From Mesorhizobium opportunistum WSM2075 (GTDB lineage Bacteria > Pseudomonadota > Alphaproteobacteria > Rhizobiales > Rhizobiaceae), in the NCBI RefSeq assembly GCF_000176035.2, contig NC_015675.1:1926001-1990000 (forward strand): a DNA stretch of 64,000 nucleotides, read 5' to 3'. Shown in pieces: positions 10,054 to 18,311 of this stretch (the first letter of the stretch is position 1; each line of letters opens with the position of its first letter). The notes beneath the pieces were generated by a model, which was given only the letters and a program-made list of their open reading frames with translations, did not search any database and was not told the DNA's origin. The translations under genes and the position numbers were made by a program.

Positions 10054-10839
10054 ATGCCGATAAAAGCTGTCGTCTGGGGCGAGAACGTGCACGAGCAGAC
10101 CAATGCCGCCGTGCGGGACCTCTATCCTTTGGGCATGCACGGCACTATTGCCGCCGCGCTCAACCAGGACAAGGGCATCGAAGCGACCACGGCCACCTTG
10201 CAGGAGCCCGAACATGGCCTGGGCGAGAAGCGCCTTGCCGGCACCGAGGTCCTGCTGTGGTGGGGCCACGCCGCCCATGGCGAGGTCAAGGACGAGATCG
10301 TCGAACGCGTGCAGAAGCGGGTCTGGGAAGGCATGGGGCTGATCGTGCTCCATTCCGGGCACTACTCGAAGATCTTCAAGCGCCTGATGGGTACGCCTTG
10401 CTCGCTGAAATGGCGCGAGGCGGGCGAGCGTGAACGCGTCTGGGCGATCAATCGCGGCCATCCGATCGCGCAAGGCATCGGCGAATGCCTGGAGATCGGC
10501 GAGACGGAAATGTATGGCGAGCCGTTCGCGGTGCCGGAGCCGCTGGAGACGGTATTCATCTCCTGGTACGAGGGCGGCGAGGTGTTCCGGTCGGGACTGA
10601 CCTATCAGCGCGGCGCGGGACGGATCTTCTATTTTTCGCCGGGCCACGAGACCTATCCGATCTACCACAATGACGGGGTGCAACAGGTGCTGCGCAACGC
10701 CGTGCACTGGGCGCATAATCCCGCACCCGCATGGTCCGGCGTCACCAATGCGCCGAACGTGCCGACGGACAGGGCCAAGGAGAAGATCGTCCAGAAAGGC
10801 CTGCGCCTGCATGCCGATGGCGATAAGGGTCTTAGTTGA
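10054..10839 (+). CDS. ThuA-like domain protein
   Basis: About 261 aa of a single ThuA-like domain, a class I glutamine amidotransferase-like fold. It opens with IKAVVWGENVHE, then LLWWGHAAHGEVKDEIVERV, GLIVLHSGHYSKIFKRLMG and GRIFYFSPGHETYPIYHN, all hallmarks of ThuA. In Sinorhizobium ThuA acts with ThuB in trehalose and related disaccharide catabolism through 3-keto intermediates. The ATG at 10054 has GGGAG 6 bases upstream; the ATG at 10048 lies on that ribosome-binding site. The next gene is a Gfo/Idh dehydrogenase, the same pairing as thuA-thuB, but no sugar transporter is attached here. Confidence 0.85.
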   Translation: MPIKAVVWGENVHEQTNAAVRDLYPLGMHGTIAAALNQDKGIEATTATLQEPEHGLGEKRLAGTEVLLWWGHAAHGEVKDEIVERVQKRVWEGMGLIVLHSGHYSKIFKRLMGTPCSLKWREAGERERVWAINRGHPIAQGIGECLEIGETEMYGEPFAVPEPLETVFISWYEGGEVFRSGLTYQRGAGRIFYFSPGHETYPIYHNDGVQQVLRNAVHWAHNPAPAWSGVTNAPNVPTDRAKEKIVQKGLRLHADGDKGLS

Positions 10840-10899
10840 TCGGCCTAAGCTGACCGCGACCTGGGCTGATCGGGGCATGAACTGGTTGGGGGTGGGTTG

Positions 10900-11949
10900 A
10901 TGCACCGAATTCTTCTGCTCGGCACCGGCGGCATCGCCGGGCATCATGTCGAGGAGTTCGCCGGGATTCCCGGCTGCAGCATCGTGGCCTGTGTCGACCA
11001 GGTGCCAGGCCGCGCGGCGACGTTCGCCGGGGCAAACAAGATAGGCGACTGCTTCGAGAGCCTGGAGGCGGCGATCGCCTGGAGCCAGTTCGATGCCGCC
11101 ATCAACGCCACGCCGGACGGCGTGCACAAGGCAACGACGCTGGCGCTGCTTGCCTCGGGCAAACACGTCTTTTGCGAGAAGCCGCTGGCGCCGAACCATG
11201 CCGACGCGCTTGTCATGACCGAAGCCGCCGAGGCAGCAGGCGTCGTCAACATGGTCAACCTGACCTATCGCAATTCGCCGGCCATCCAGGAAGCGCGGCG
11301 CATGGTGCAGGCCGGCGCCATCGGCGAACTCCGCCATGTCGAGGCGAGTTATCGGCAAAGCTGGCTGGTCAGCAAATCCTGGGGCAACTGGCGGGTCGAG
11401 GACAAATGGCTGTGGCGCCTGTCGAGCCGGCATGGATCGACAGGCGTGCTGGGTGATGTCGGCATACATATACTGGACTTCGCCACCTATGGCGCCGCCC
11501 AGGACATCGTCAGCCTGCATGCCGACCTGGTGACGTTTCCGAAGGCCGAGGGCGAGCAGATCGGCGACTACGTGCTGGACGCCAATGACAGCGTGGCGAT
11601 GACAGCGCGGCTGAAGTCAGGCGCGCTCGCCACGATCATGGCGAGCCGCTACACGACAGGCCACGCCAACGATCTCTCGCTGACGCTGCACGGCACCAAG
11701 GGCGCCATCAAGGTCGAGACCGACGGCAAGGTTTCGCACCTGTCCGCCTGTCTCGGCGGAGATATCGACCTGCAGCGCTGGCGGACTCTGGCGCCGCCGG
11801 ACGTCAAACGCAATGCAAGACGCTTCGCCGATGCGCTGGATAGCGGGCAAAACGGCGATCCGTCGTTCCGGCGCGCCGCCGACATGCAGAAGCTGATCGA
11901 TGCAGCGTTCGAGAGTTCGGCGACCAGGCTGCCGGTCTCGATCGGCTGA
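10900..11949 (+). CDS. Gfo/Idh/MocA family oxidoreductase (ThuB-like)
   Basis: A 349-aa NAD(P)-dependent dehydrogenase of the glucose-fructose/inositol dehydrogenase family. The Rossmann motif ILLLGTGGIAGHHVEEF is at the N-terminus, CEKPLAPNHADA is the canonical EKP nucleotide motif (about residue 91), and GVLGDVGIHILDF contains the conserved GGxxxD-like helix with the catalytic Asp-x-x-x-His. The ATG at 10900 follows GGGGGTGGG; a TTG directly before it is unlikely to be used. Sixty bases after the ThuA-like gene, it probably forms a two-gene operon that oxidises a sugar or cyclitol. Confidence 0.85.
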   Translation: MHRILLLGTGGIAGHHVEEFAGIPGCSIVACVDQVPGRAATFAGANKIGDCFESLEAAIAWSQFDAAINATPDGVHKATTLALLASGKHVFCEKPLAPNHADALVMTEAAEAAGVVNMVNLTYRNSPAIQEARRMVQAGAIGELRHVEASYRQSWLVSKSWGNWRVEDKWLWRLSSRHGSTGVLGDVGIHILDFATYGAAQDIVSLHADLVTFPKAEGEQIGDYVLDANDSVAMTARLKSGALATIMASRYTTGHANDLSLTLHGTKGAIKVETDGKVSHLSACLGGDIDLQRWRTLAPPDVKRNARRFADALDSGQNGDPSFRRAADMQKLIDAAFESSATRLPVSIG

Positions 11950-11959
11950 CGTCACCGAA

Positions 11960-11978
11960 TGGCCGGCCGCGCCGGCCA
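11960..11978. terminator. Hairpin between convergent genes
   Basis: TGGCCGGC-CGC-GCCGGCCA is an 8-bp perfect stem between the end of the Gfo/Idh gene and the end of the converging small secreted protein gene. It lacks a U-tract, so it may act as a Rho-assisted or bidirectional end point rather than a strong intrinsic terminator. Confidence 0.4.
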
Positions 11979-11997
11979 GAAGCGTTTGGCGCAAATG

Positions 11998-12246
11998 TTA
12001 GAAAGCGCTCGGCACGATCCACGGGTTGATGCTGATGCCGAGGCGCGGGCCCTTGCCCTCAGCGGTGTTTTCCGTGGTGCCCTTCTTCTCGACCGAGCCG
12101 GTCGAAGCGCAATCGAGCTTCACATGGGTCCTGGTGTCGACGCAGGTCGCGGCCGGCAGGTGCTTGGCCGGCTGGGTGGCGCTGGCGGCGAAAGCCGAGC
12201 CCGACAGGGCCAGAATGGCGGCGAGGGTGAGGACGGTCTTTTTCAT
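11998..12246 (-). CDS. Small secreted protein downstream of TetR operators
   Basis: An 82-aa protein with a clear Sec signal peptide (MKKTVLTLAAILALSGSAFA, cleavage after about residue 20). The mature part is about 62 residues with two cysteines (ATCVDTRTHVKLDCAS) that could form a disulfide, and it ends PRLGISINPWIVPSAF. No family is recognised. It lies 180 bases downstream of tetR on the same strand, and that gap carries three palindromes that look like binding sites of the TetR protein, so it is probably a direct target. Confidence 0.75.
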   Translation of the reverse strand: MKKTVLTLAAILALSGSAFAASATQPAKHLPAATCVDTRTHVKLDCASTGSVEKKGTTENTAEGKGPRLGISINPWIVPSAF

Positions 12247-12280
12247 TGTCAGTCTCCGTTTTCCAACAGGTGAATTTCTT

Positions 12281-12351
12281 CGTACGTGTACGTTATGCCG
12301 TACAGATACGCCTGCCGTTCGCGAAGTTCAAGCTGAAATCGTACATGTACG
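12281..12351. promoter_or_regulatory. Three TetR-type operators, consensus CGTAC-NN-GTACG
   Basis: Three 12-bp inverted repeats stand in front of the small secreted protein gene: CGTACGTGTACG (12281-12292), CGTACAGATACG (12299-12310) and CGTACATGTACG (12340-12351, a perfect palindrome). The first two start 18 bases apart. The sites occupy positions about 35 to 105 upstream of the start codon, where a promoter would be. A degenerate relative (TATACGCTGTACGG, 13111-13124) lies in front of tetR itself. Binding by the adjacent TetR protein is inferred from the match between regulator and site. Confidence 0.65.
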
Positions 12352-12426
12352 GAAATTTTTTGTTAACCAAGAAATCGCCACCGGTTTACCTGGTGGCGAC
12401 GAGGCTTGCAGGAAAGGAGATATCGT

Positions 12427-13071
12427 TCAGCAGTTGACCGGGGTCTCGGTCAGCGGAGGCACATTTTGCGTGCGCAGTGTCGCAAGCGTGAAATCGCACA
12501 TCCGCTTCACAAAGGCCTGCGGGTCGCCGAAGGGGTAGAACGGAAAGGTGATCAGCAGCGAGATCGTGCCATGGCCGACCGCCCACAGCATGGTGGCGAT
12601 GGCGCGCGGATCGCCCTGCAACTCGCCTGCGGCGACGCAGGCCTCGACCCGGCTGATCAGCGCCTTCATCGCCGGGTTGCCTTCCTCCATGTCCGCGTAG
12701 CTCCTGCCTTCCGGCAGCTTGGTCTTTTCGGTCATGAAGACGGTGCGGTATTCATTGGGATTGCCGAGGCCGAAGGCGGCATATTCGGTCATGACCGCCT
12801 GCAAAGCCGCGATCGGATCGTCTGACGGATGCTCCTCGATGCGCCGGGCAAGGGTCTCGAACGCATCTTCGGCCAGCGCGAACAGGATGTCCTGCTTGTC
12901 GGCGAAGTAGGAATAGACCGACATCGGTGCATAGCCGACCCGCTTGGCCAGCTTGCGGATGGTCAGACCCTCATAGCCTTCTTCCTGGACGAGCTTGTGC
13001 GCGGCTGCGACCAGTTCGGAGCGTAGCTCGGCCTTTTGTTTCTCGCGGCGTGTCTGGACGCTCGGCGGCAA
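12427..13071 (-). CDS. TetR family transcriptional regulator
   Basis: A 214-aa regulator. The N-terminal helix-turn-helix (GYEGLTIRKLAKRVGYAPMS, then VYSYFADKQDILFAL, about residues 33-67) is a standard TetR DNA-binding domain. The C-terminal part (residues about 80-200, all helical) resembles the WHG-type ligand domain, with FVKRMCDFTLATLR near the end. It is probably a repressor released by a small hydrophobic or acyl-CoA-type ligand, judging by the neighbouring acyl-CoA genes. It is likely to act at the palindromes at 12281-12351 and to repress itself. Confidence 0.88.
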   Translation of the reverse strand: MPPSVQTRREKQKAELRSELVAAAHKLVQEEGYEGLTIRKLAKRVGYAPMSVYSYFADKQDILFALAEDAFETLARRIEEHPSDDPIAALQAVMTEYAAFGLGNPNEYRTVFMTEKTKLPEGRSYADMEEGNPAMKALISRVEACVAAGELQGDPRAIATMLWAVGHGTISLLITFPFYPFGDPQAFVKRMCDFTLATLRTQNVPPLTETPVNC

Positions 13072-13199
13072 GTCTGGTGCCTTTCGGTTGGTGGTGTTCC
13101 GACTAAATTATATACGCTGTACGGAAATGGACAAGGGCGCCCCAGGTTCCCAAACGGCAGGCATCAGATCGCTCCGACGCAGCCGTCTCTCCCATCACG

Positions 13200-14234
13200 T
13201 CACATCTCTTTGTCGATCAGTTTGACTGCAAGATGCGACAAGAGCTTCACCGCCTCGCCATAGGTTCTGGCCTTTTCGGGATTGGAGGCATTGCCGTCCA
13301 ACGCCCGCTTGTAGACACCCTGGCAGATCGCTGCCAACCTGAAGAAGGAGAAGGCGAGGAAGAATGTCCAGTTGCCGATGCCAGTGAGGTCGCGTCGCCG
13401 GCAGTAAGCGGCGACATACTCCTCTTCGAAGGGCAGGCCGAGCGCCGCACGGTCAATGCCGCCGAGGCCGCGAAAGCCGGATGCGTGCGGCAAGCGCCAC
13501 TGCATGCACTGATAGGCGATGTCGGCGAAGGGATGGCCAGATGTCGACAGTTCCCAGTCGAGCATCGCCAGCACCTTTGGCTGGTCCGGCGCGAAGATCA
13601 GATTATCCAGCCGGTAGTCGCCATGGACGAGCGAGACACGGCCGTCATCGGCGGGCATATGCGTTTCCAGCCAGGCGATCAGGCGGTCCATGTCGGCGAT
13701 GGCGCCGGTTTCCGAAGCGCGGTACTGGCTGGTCCAGCGCGCCAGCTGCCGCTCGAAATAATTGCCCGGCCGGCCGAAATCACCGAGGCCCACGGCCTCG
13801 ACATCGACGTCGTGCAAGGCCGCCAGCGTCTCGTTCATGGCGTCATAGATGGCGGAACGCTCATCGTTGTCGCGCGCCTCGGGCAGCGCCGGATCCCAGA
13901 AGATGCGGCCGTCGAGGAAATCCATGACGTAGAACATGCGGCCGATCGGCGAATCCTCCGCCGACAGATGCAGCATCCGGGGGACGGGCACCGCGCTGCC
14001 GGCAAGCGCCTTCATCACCCGAAATTCGCGGTCGACCTGATGCGCCGATTTAAGCAACTGCCCCGGCGGCTTGGCGCGCAGCACATAGCGGCCGCTTGCC
14101 GCCGTCAGCAGATAGGTCGGGTTCGACTGGCCGGATTTGAACTTTTCGATTGCGGCGAGCCCGGAAAAGCCCGGGATTTCCGCCTCGAGGTAGGACGCGA
14201 GCGCGGCCTGGTCGAGCGCGTTCGGGTCGTTCAT
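13200..14234 (-). CDS. APH/ACAD10-type phosphotransferase
   Basis: A 344-aa aminoglycoside-phosphotransferase-fold protein. It has the nucleotide loop FKSGQSNPTYLL near residue 32, the Brenner motif HGDYRLDN at about 204-211 and the metal-binding DWE near 224. This branch is usually encoded beside acyl-CoA dehydrogenases, and its eukaryotic counterpart is the kinase half of ACAD10/ACAD11, which phosphorylates 4-hydroxyacyl-CoA for later conversion to an enoyl-CoA. That role fits here, since a MaoC protein, an SDR and an acyl-CoA dehydrogenase follow. The ATG overlaps the stop of the upstream maoC gene (ATGA). Confidence 0.85.
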   Translation of the reverse strand: MNDPNALDQAALASYLEAEIPGFSGLAAIEKFKSGQSNPTYLLTAASGRYVLRAKPPGQLLKSAHQVDREFRVMKALAGSAVPVPRMLHLSAEDSPIGRMFYVMDFLDGRIFWDPALPEARDNDERSAIYDAMNETLAALHDVDVEAVGLGDFGRPGNYFERQLARWTSQYRASETGAIADMDRLIAWLETHMPADDGRVSLVHGDYRLDNLIFAPDQPKVLAMLDWELSTSGHPFADIAYQCMQWRLPHASGFRGLGGIDRAALGLPFEEEYVAAYCRRRDLTGIGNWTFFLAFSFFRLAAICQGVYKRALDGNASNPEKARTYGEAVKLLSHLAVKLIDKEM

Positions 14235-14716
14235 GCGGTCTCGGGCTGGCGTTCGATCAGGGTCAGCGTCAGCCAGCGGGCGGTGAGCGCCGGTTTCTTC
14301 GAGCCCTCGATCTCGATCGTCACGTCGTGCGCGGTCTGCACCCAGCCCGACGGCCTGACCTTGACGTCGGCCAGCACGAAACGGGTGCGGATGCGGGCGC
14401 CAGTCTTGACCGGCGCCAGGAAGCGCAGCGAATCGAAGCCGTGATTGACACCCATCTTGCCGTTTTCCAGCGGCGGCATGGTCTCGAAGGTCATCGCCGA
14501 CAGCAGCGACAGCGACAGGAAGCCATGGGCGATGGTGCCACCGAACGGCGTCTCGCGCTTGGCCCGCTCCGGGTCGCAGTGGATGAACTGGTGGTCGTCG
14601 GTAGCGTCCGCAAACTGGTCGATCATGCGTTGTGTGACCGCACGCCAGGGTGAAACGCCAACTTCCTTGCCGACGCTGGCCAGAAGCACATCGAGACTGA
14701 TCGGTTCCACGCTCAT
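14231..14716 (-). CDS. MaoC-like (NodN-type) dehydratase
   Basis: A hot-dog-fold protein of about 161 residues. The active-site segment FADATDDHQFIHCDPERA (Asp and His of the hydratase 2 motif), the sequence FGGTIAHGFLSLSLL and the later GFDSLRFLAPVKTGARIR are typical of NodN/MaoC (R)-specific enoyl-CoA hydratases. The start at ATG 14716 (MSVEPISL) follows GGAGGAC closely; a TTG at 14752 is an alternative. It is in an operon with the APH-like kinase (4-base overlap). Confidence 0.85.
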   Translation of the reverse strand: MSVEPISLDVLLASVGKEVGVSPWRAVTQRMIDQFADATDDHQFIHCDPERAKRETPFGGTIAHGFLSLSLLSAMTFETMPPLENGKMGVNHGFDSLRFLAPVKTGARIRTRFVLADVKVRPSGWVQTAHDVTIEIEGSKKPALTARWLTLTLIERQPETA

Positions 14717-14755
14717 GTCCTCCAGTTCACCCCCGGCTTCTGCGGCCGGCAAATG

Positions 14756-15571
14756 TCATTCCTTGAACAAGGTCAATCCATGCTGCACCGATTGCCCGCC
14801 GTCGATCGGCAGGATGGCGCCGGTGACATAGCTGCCTGCACGGCTGCACAAATAGAGCGTTGCGCCGGCAATGTCATCCGGTGTGCCGATACGGCCGATC
14901 GGAACATGACTGCCGACATGGTCGGCCTGTTCCTGGGTGCCGGTGGCAAAGGCAGTCATGCGGCTTTGGAAGGGGCCGGGTGCGAAGGCATTGACGGTGA
15001 TGCGGCGAGGGGCGAATTCGAGCGCCAGCGTGCGCGTCAGATGATGAACGGCGGCCTTCGAGGCGGTGTAGGAATAGGCGTCGTCGGCGAGCGGCTGCGT
15101 GCCCATCACCGAACCCAGATTGATCACCCGGGCCGGGTCGACGTCGCTGGCGGCGGCCTCAAGCAGCGGCAGCAATTCGCGCGTCAGATGGAAGACCGCG
15201 GTGACATTGACGCCAAAAACCTTGGCCCAGGCGTGGTAGGGAAAGCTCTCCAGCGGCGCGCCCCAGGAAATCCCGGCATTGTTGATCAGAATATCGAGCT
15301 GATCGGTCCGCGCCTTGACCTCGGCGACAAGCGCGGCAATGCCGGCCTCGCTGGAGACGTCGCCTGTAAAGCCATCGGCCCGCCCCGAGGTGCCGAGATC
15401 GTTCAATTCGGCGGCGACCTTGACGCAGTCTTCGCCCTTGCGCGAGGCAATCATGACGCTGGCGCCGGCCTTGACCAGCGCGGTGGCCGCCATGCGGCCG
15501 ATGCCGGTCGCCGCACCCGTCACCAGCGCGGTCTTGCCGGCCACCGAAAACAGCTCGTCCAGATAGCCCAT
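14756..15571 (-). CDS. SDR family oxidoreductase
   Basis: A 271-aa classical SDR: TGAATGIG near residue 20, NNAG, serine in NLGSVMG, YTASK catalytic pair, then the FAPGPFQSRM loop and the GAILPIDGGQSV C-terminus. The ATG at 15571 has GGAGG 6 bases upstream; a GTG directly before is not needed. It is first in the minus-strand trio SDR-MaoC-APH and divergent from the acyl-CoA dehydrogenase, so it probably oxidises a hydroxyacyl-CoA or related alcohol in the same pathway. The divergent promoter space is about 120 bases. Confidence 0.86.
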   Translation of the reverse strand: MGYLDELFSVAGKTALVTGAATGIGRMAATALVKAGASVMIASRKGEDCVKVAAELNDLGTSGRADGFTGDVSSEAGIAALVAEVKARTDQLDILINNAGISWGAPLESFPYHAWAKVFGVNVTAVFHLTRELLPLLEAAASDVDPARVINLGSVMGTQPLADDAYSYTASKAAVHHLTRTLALEFAPRRITVNAFAPGPFQSRMTAFATGTQEQADHVGSHVPIGRIGTPDDIAGATLYLCSRAGSYVTGAILPIDGGQSVQHGLTLFKE

Positions 15572-15691
15572 CACAATCCTCCGCGCCCTGCCTCGGCATG
15601 CGGCAATCAGTTCGCGTTGACAAGGCTATCCGAAGTACGGTCATCCTTGCCACGGGTAAAATGCCCGGCCTGTATGAAGGGTTAGCGACCG

Positions 15692-16933
15692 ATGACGGAG
15701 ATGAACCTCGGCATGACCGAGCGGCTGAAGCCGATCCACGCCCGCGTCGCGGCCATGGTGCGCGACGAGATCATGCCGCTGGACAAGGAATTCCTCGCCG
15801 AAGTGGGCAAGGACGGTGACCGCTGGGTCTACAGCGCACGGCAAAGCGAGATCCTCGAAGGGCTTAAGAGAACCGCACGGGAGCGCGGCCTGTGGAATTT
15901 CTGGCTGACCGGCTCGGAGCGCGGCTATGGCCTATCGACTGTCGAATACGCCTATCTGGCCGAGGAGATGGGCAAGGCGCATCTCGGCGCGGAGACCTTC
16001 AACTGCTCGGCGCCAGACACCGGCAACATGGAGGTGCTGGAACGCTACGGTTCGGCCGACCACAAGAAGACGTGGCTCGATCCGCTGCTCGACGGCAAGA
16101 TACGCTCGGCCTATCTGATGACCGAGCCGGATGTGGCCTCGTCGGACGCCACCAACATTGCGATGCGCTGCGAGCGGCAGGGCAACGACTATGTGCTCAA
16201 TGGCGAGAAATGGTGGGCGTCGGGCGCCGGCGATCCGCGTTGCGCCATCTACATCGTCATGGTGCGGACCGGCGGCGATCAGGAGCCGCGGCACCGCCGC
16301 CATTCGATGATCCTGGTGCCATCGGACACCAAGGGCGTGACCAAAATCCGCGCCATGCAGGTCTATGGCGACGATGACGCGCCGCATGGCCACATGCACC
16401 TTCGCTTCGACAATGTCCGGGTACCCGCCTCGAACCTCATTCTCGGTGAGGGCAGGGGCTTCGAGATCGCGCAAGGCCGGCTCGGGCCGGGCCGCATCCA
16501 CCACTGCATGCGCGCCATCGGCCAGGCCGAGATGGCCCTGGAGATGCTGTGCCAGCGCTCCGTGCGCCGCGAGGCCTTCGGCCAGCCCCTGGCGAAACTC
16601 GGCGCCAATTTCGACATCATCGCCGAATGCCGCATGGAGATCGAGATGGCGCGGCTGCTGTGCCTGAAGGCGGCGTGGATGATCGACCAGGGCGATGCGC
16701 GCGCCGCGGCCCCCTGGATCAGCCAGATCAAGGTCATCGCACCGCGCGTCGCGCTCAAGGTGACCGACGAGGCGGTGCAGATGTTCGGCGCCCAGGGCAT
16801 CAGCCAGGATACGCCGCTGGCGCGTTCGTGGACGCATCTGAGGACGTTGCGCCTCGCCGACGGACCCGACGCCGTGCATCGCCGCCAGGTGGCGCGGACG
16901 GAGCTGAAAAAATACACGCAGGAAAAGGTCTGA
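15692..16933 (+). CDS. Acyl-CoA dehydrogenase (ACAD10/11-like)
   Basis: A 413-aa FAD-dependent acyl-CoA dehydrogenase. It has YLMTEPDVASSDATNI and NGEKWWASGAGDP (flavin-binding middle domain) and LGPGRIHHCMRAIGQAE with SVRREAFGQPLAKLGA in the helical C-terminal domain. Its catalytic base would lie in the loop near MFGAQGISQDTPLARSW, the arrangement of ACAD10/11-like enzymes. It makes the alpha,beta-double bond of an acyl-CoA. The start at 15692 follows AAGGG at about 10 bases. It is divergent from SDR-MaoC-APH and followed by a quinone oxidoreductase-like gene. Confidence 0.9.
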   Translation: MTEMNLGMTERLKPIHARVAAMVRDEIMPLDKEFLAEVGKDGDRWVYSARQSEILEGLKRTARERGLWNFWLTGSERGYGLSTVEYAYLAEEMGKAHLGAETFNCSAPDTGNMEVLERYGSADHKKTWLDPLLDGKIRSAYLMTEPDVASSDATNIAMRCERQGNDYVLNGEKWWASGAGDPRCAIYIVMVRTGGDQEPRHRRHSMILVPSDTKGVTKIRAMQVYGDDDAPHGHMHLRFDNVRVPASNLILGEGRGFEIAQGRLGPGRIHHCMRAIGQAEMALEMLCQRSVRREAFGQPLAKLGANFDIIAECRMEIEMARLLCLKAAWMIDQGDARAAAPWISQIKVIAPRVALKVTDEAVQMFGAQGISQDTPLARSWTHLRTLRLADGPDAVHRRQVARTELKKYTQEKV

Positions 16934-16972
16934 GCCGTTGCCTGACCTCTGCCGGCAAGCAAGGAGCCCGCG

Positions 16973-18010
16973 ATGACCATCCCCTCCGAAATGCAGGCGC
17001 TACTGCTGGTCGGCGACGGCTACACCAGGACGCCGAGCGGCAGCGTGCTGGAGGCGATGGAGCCCTACATCGAACCGGGCAGCATCGCGGTGCCGGCGCC
17101 TGGACCGAGCCAAGTGCTGATCAGGGTCAGTCTCGCCTCGATCAATCCTTCCGACGTCGCCTTCATCAAGGGCCAGTACGGCCAGCCGCGCGCCAAGGGC
17201 CAACCGGCCGGCTTCGAGGGCGTCGGCACGGTCGTTGCCGGCGGTGATGAGCCCTATCCGAAAAGCCTGATCGGCAAGCGGGTCGCCTTCGCCACCGGCG
17301 TCACCAACTGGGGTTCGTGGGCGCAATATGCCGTCGCCGAGGCGGCGGTCTGCATTCCGCTCCTCGACACCGTGCGTGATGAGGATGGGGCGGCGATGAT
17401 CGTCAATCCGCTCACCGCGATCGCCATGTTCGAGATCGTCAGACAGGAGGGTGAAAAGGCCTTCGTCATGACTGCCGGCGCCAGCCAGCTCTGCAAGCTG
17501 ATCATCGGCCTGGCTGGGGAAGCGGGGTTCCGGCCTATCGTCACCGTGCGCCGTGACGACCAGACCGCATTGCTGAAAGAGCTTGGCGCGGCGCATGTCC
17601 TCAATGAAAAGGCGCCGGACTTCAAGGCGGCGCTGCGTCAAGTGATGAAGGAAGAGCAGCCGCGCATCTTCCTCGATGCGGTGACCGGACCATTGGCCTC
17701 GGCCATCTTCGACGCCATGCCGAAGCGTTCGCGCTGGATCATCTATGGACGGCTCGATCCCGAAGCCACTGTTATCCGCGAGCCTGGCCAGCTGATCTTC
17801 CAGCACAAGCATATCGAGGGCTTCTGGCTGAGCGAATGGATGCGGCAATCCAGGGATCGTCGCGGTCCGGCGATCCTGGAAGCGCAGAAGCGGTTTTCCG
17901 ACGGGCGCTGGTCGACCGACGTGACGTCGGTCGTGCCGCTCACCGAGGCCATGGCGCGGTTGCCGGCGGAACTGGCCAAGCCCAATGGCAAGGTTTTCAT
18001 CCGGCCTTAA
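16973..18010 (+). CDS. Zinc-less alcohol dehydrogenase/quinone oxidoreductase-like (MDR)
   Basis: A 345-aa medium-chain dehydrogenase/reductase. The GroES-like N-terminal domain contains VLIRVSLASINPSDVAFIKG and GFEGVGTVVAGG, where the proton-relay and zinc residues of classical ADHs are absent; the Rossmann domain starts near FVMTAGASQLCKLIIGLA. This matches NADPH-dependent quinone oxidoreductase or enoyl reductase-type MDRs. AAGGAG lies 7 bases before the ATG. Forty bases after the acyl-CoA dehydrogenase, it is probably co-transcribed. Confidence 0.85.
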   Translation: MTIPSEMQALLLVGDGYTRTPSGSVLEAMEPYIEPGSIAVPAPGPSQVLIRVSLASINPSDVAFIKGQYGQPRAKGQPAGFEGVGTVVAGGDEPYPKSLIGKRVAFATGVTNWGSWAQYAVAEAAVCIPLLDTVRDEDGAAMIVNPLTAIAMFEIVRQEGEKAFVMTAGASQLCKLIIGLAGEAGFRPIVTVRRDDQTALLKELGAAHVLNEKAPDFKAALRQVMKEEQPRIFLDAVTGPLASAIFDAMPKRSRWIIYGRLDPEATVIREPGQLIFQHKHIEGFWLSEWMRQSRDRRGPAILEAQKRFSDGRWSTDVTSVVPLTEAMARLPAELAKPNGKVFIRP

Positions 18011-18118
18011 AGCAACTTCCGGAAAAGTGGGAAGCCGTTTTCCCGGGAAAAGCGCATAGCGCTTCCCCTTGGAAATTGCGTCAAAACAAAGCGTTAGCGC
18101 AATTCCTAGGGCATCTGC
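18011..18118. repeat. Rhizobiales-type intergenic palindromic repeat
   Basis: About 100 bases just after the MDR gene hold nested inverted repeats around CCGTTTTCCCGGGAAAAGCG and AGCGCATAGCGCTT, ending AAAGCGTTAGCGCAATTCC. This wording, a short-palindrome element with TTCCGGAAAAGTGG at its left end, is of a kind dispersed in many copies between genes of Mesorhizobium and relatives. The rest of the gap to 18311 holds nothing I can interpret beyond the start region of the next operon. Confidence 0.6.
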
Positions 18119-18311
18119 AGTTCGATGCCGAGGCCTTCAAAAGGCCATCGATGGTCATCAACAAAGGCCGGTCTTTGGCTTCAGGGTGGGCCAGCGGTTT
18201 CGAAGTCCACGGCTTCCGGCCCCTCTATGCCACGCTGCTTTGTCCGTGATATGCCGCCTTCAAATACAGGCGGTGATGGGAAATCGTTCTGGAATTGTGT
18301 GGGGTGCGCGG

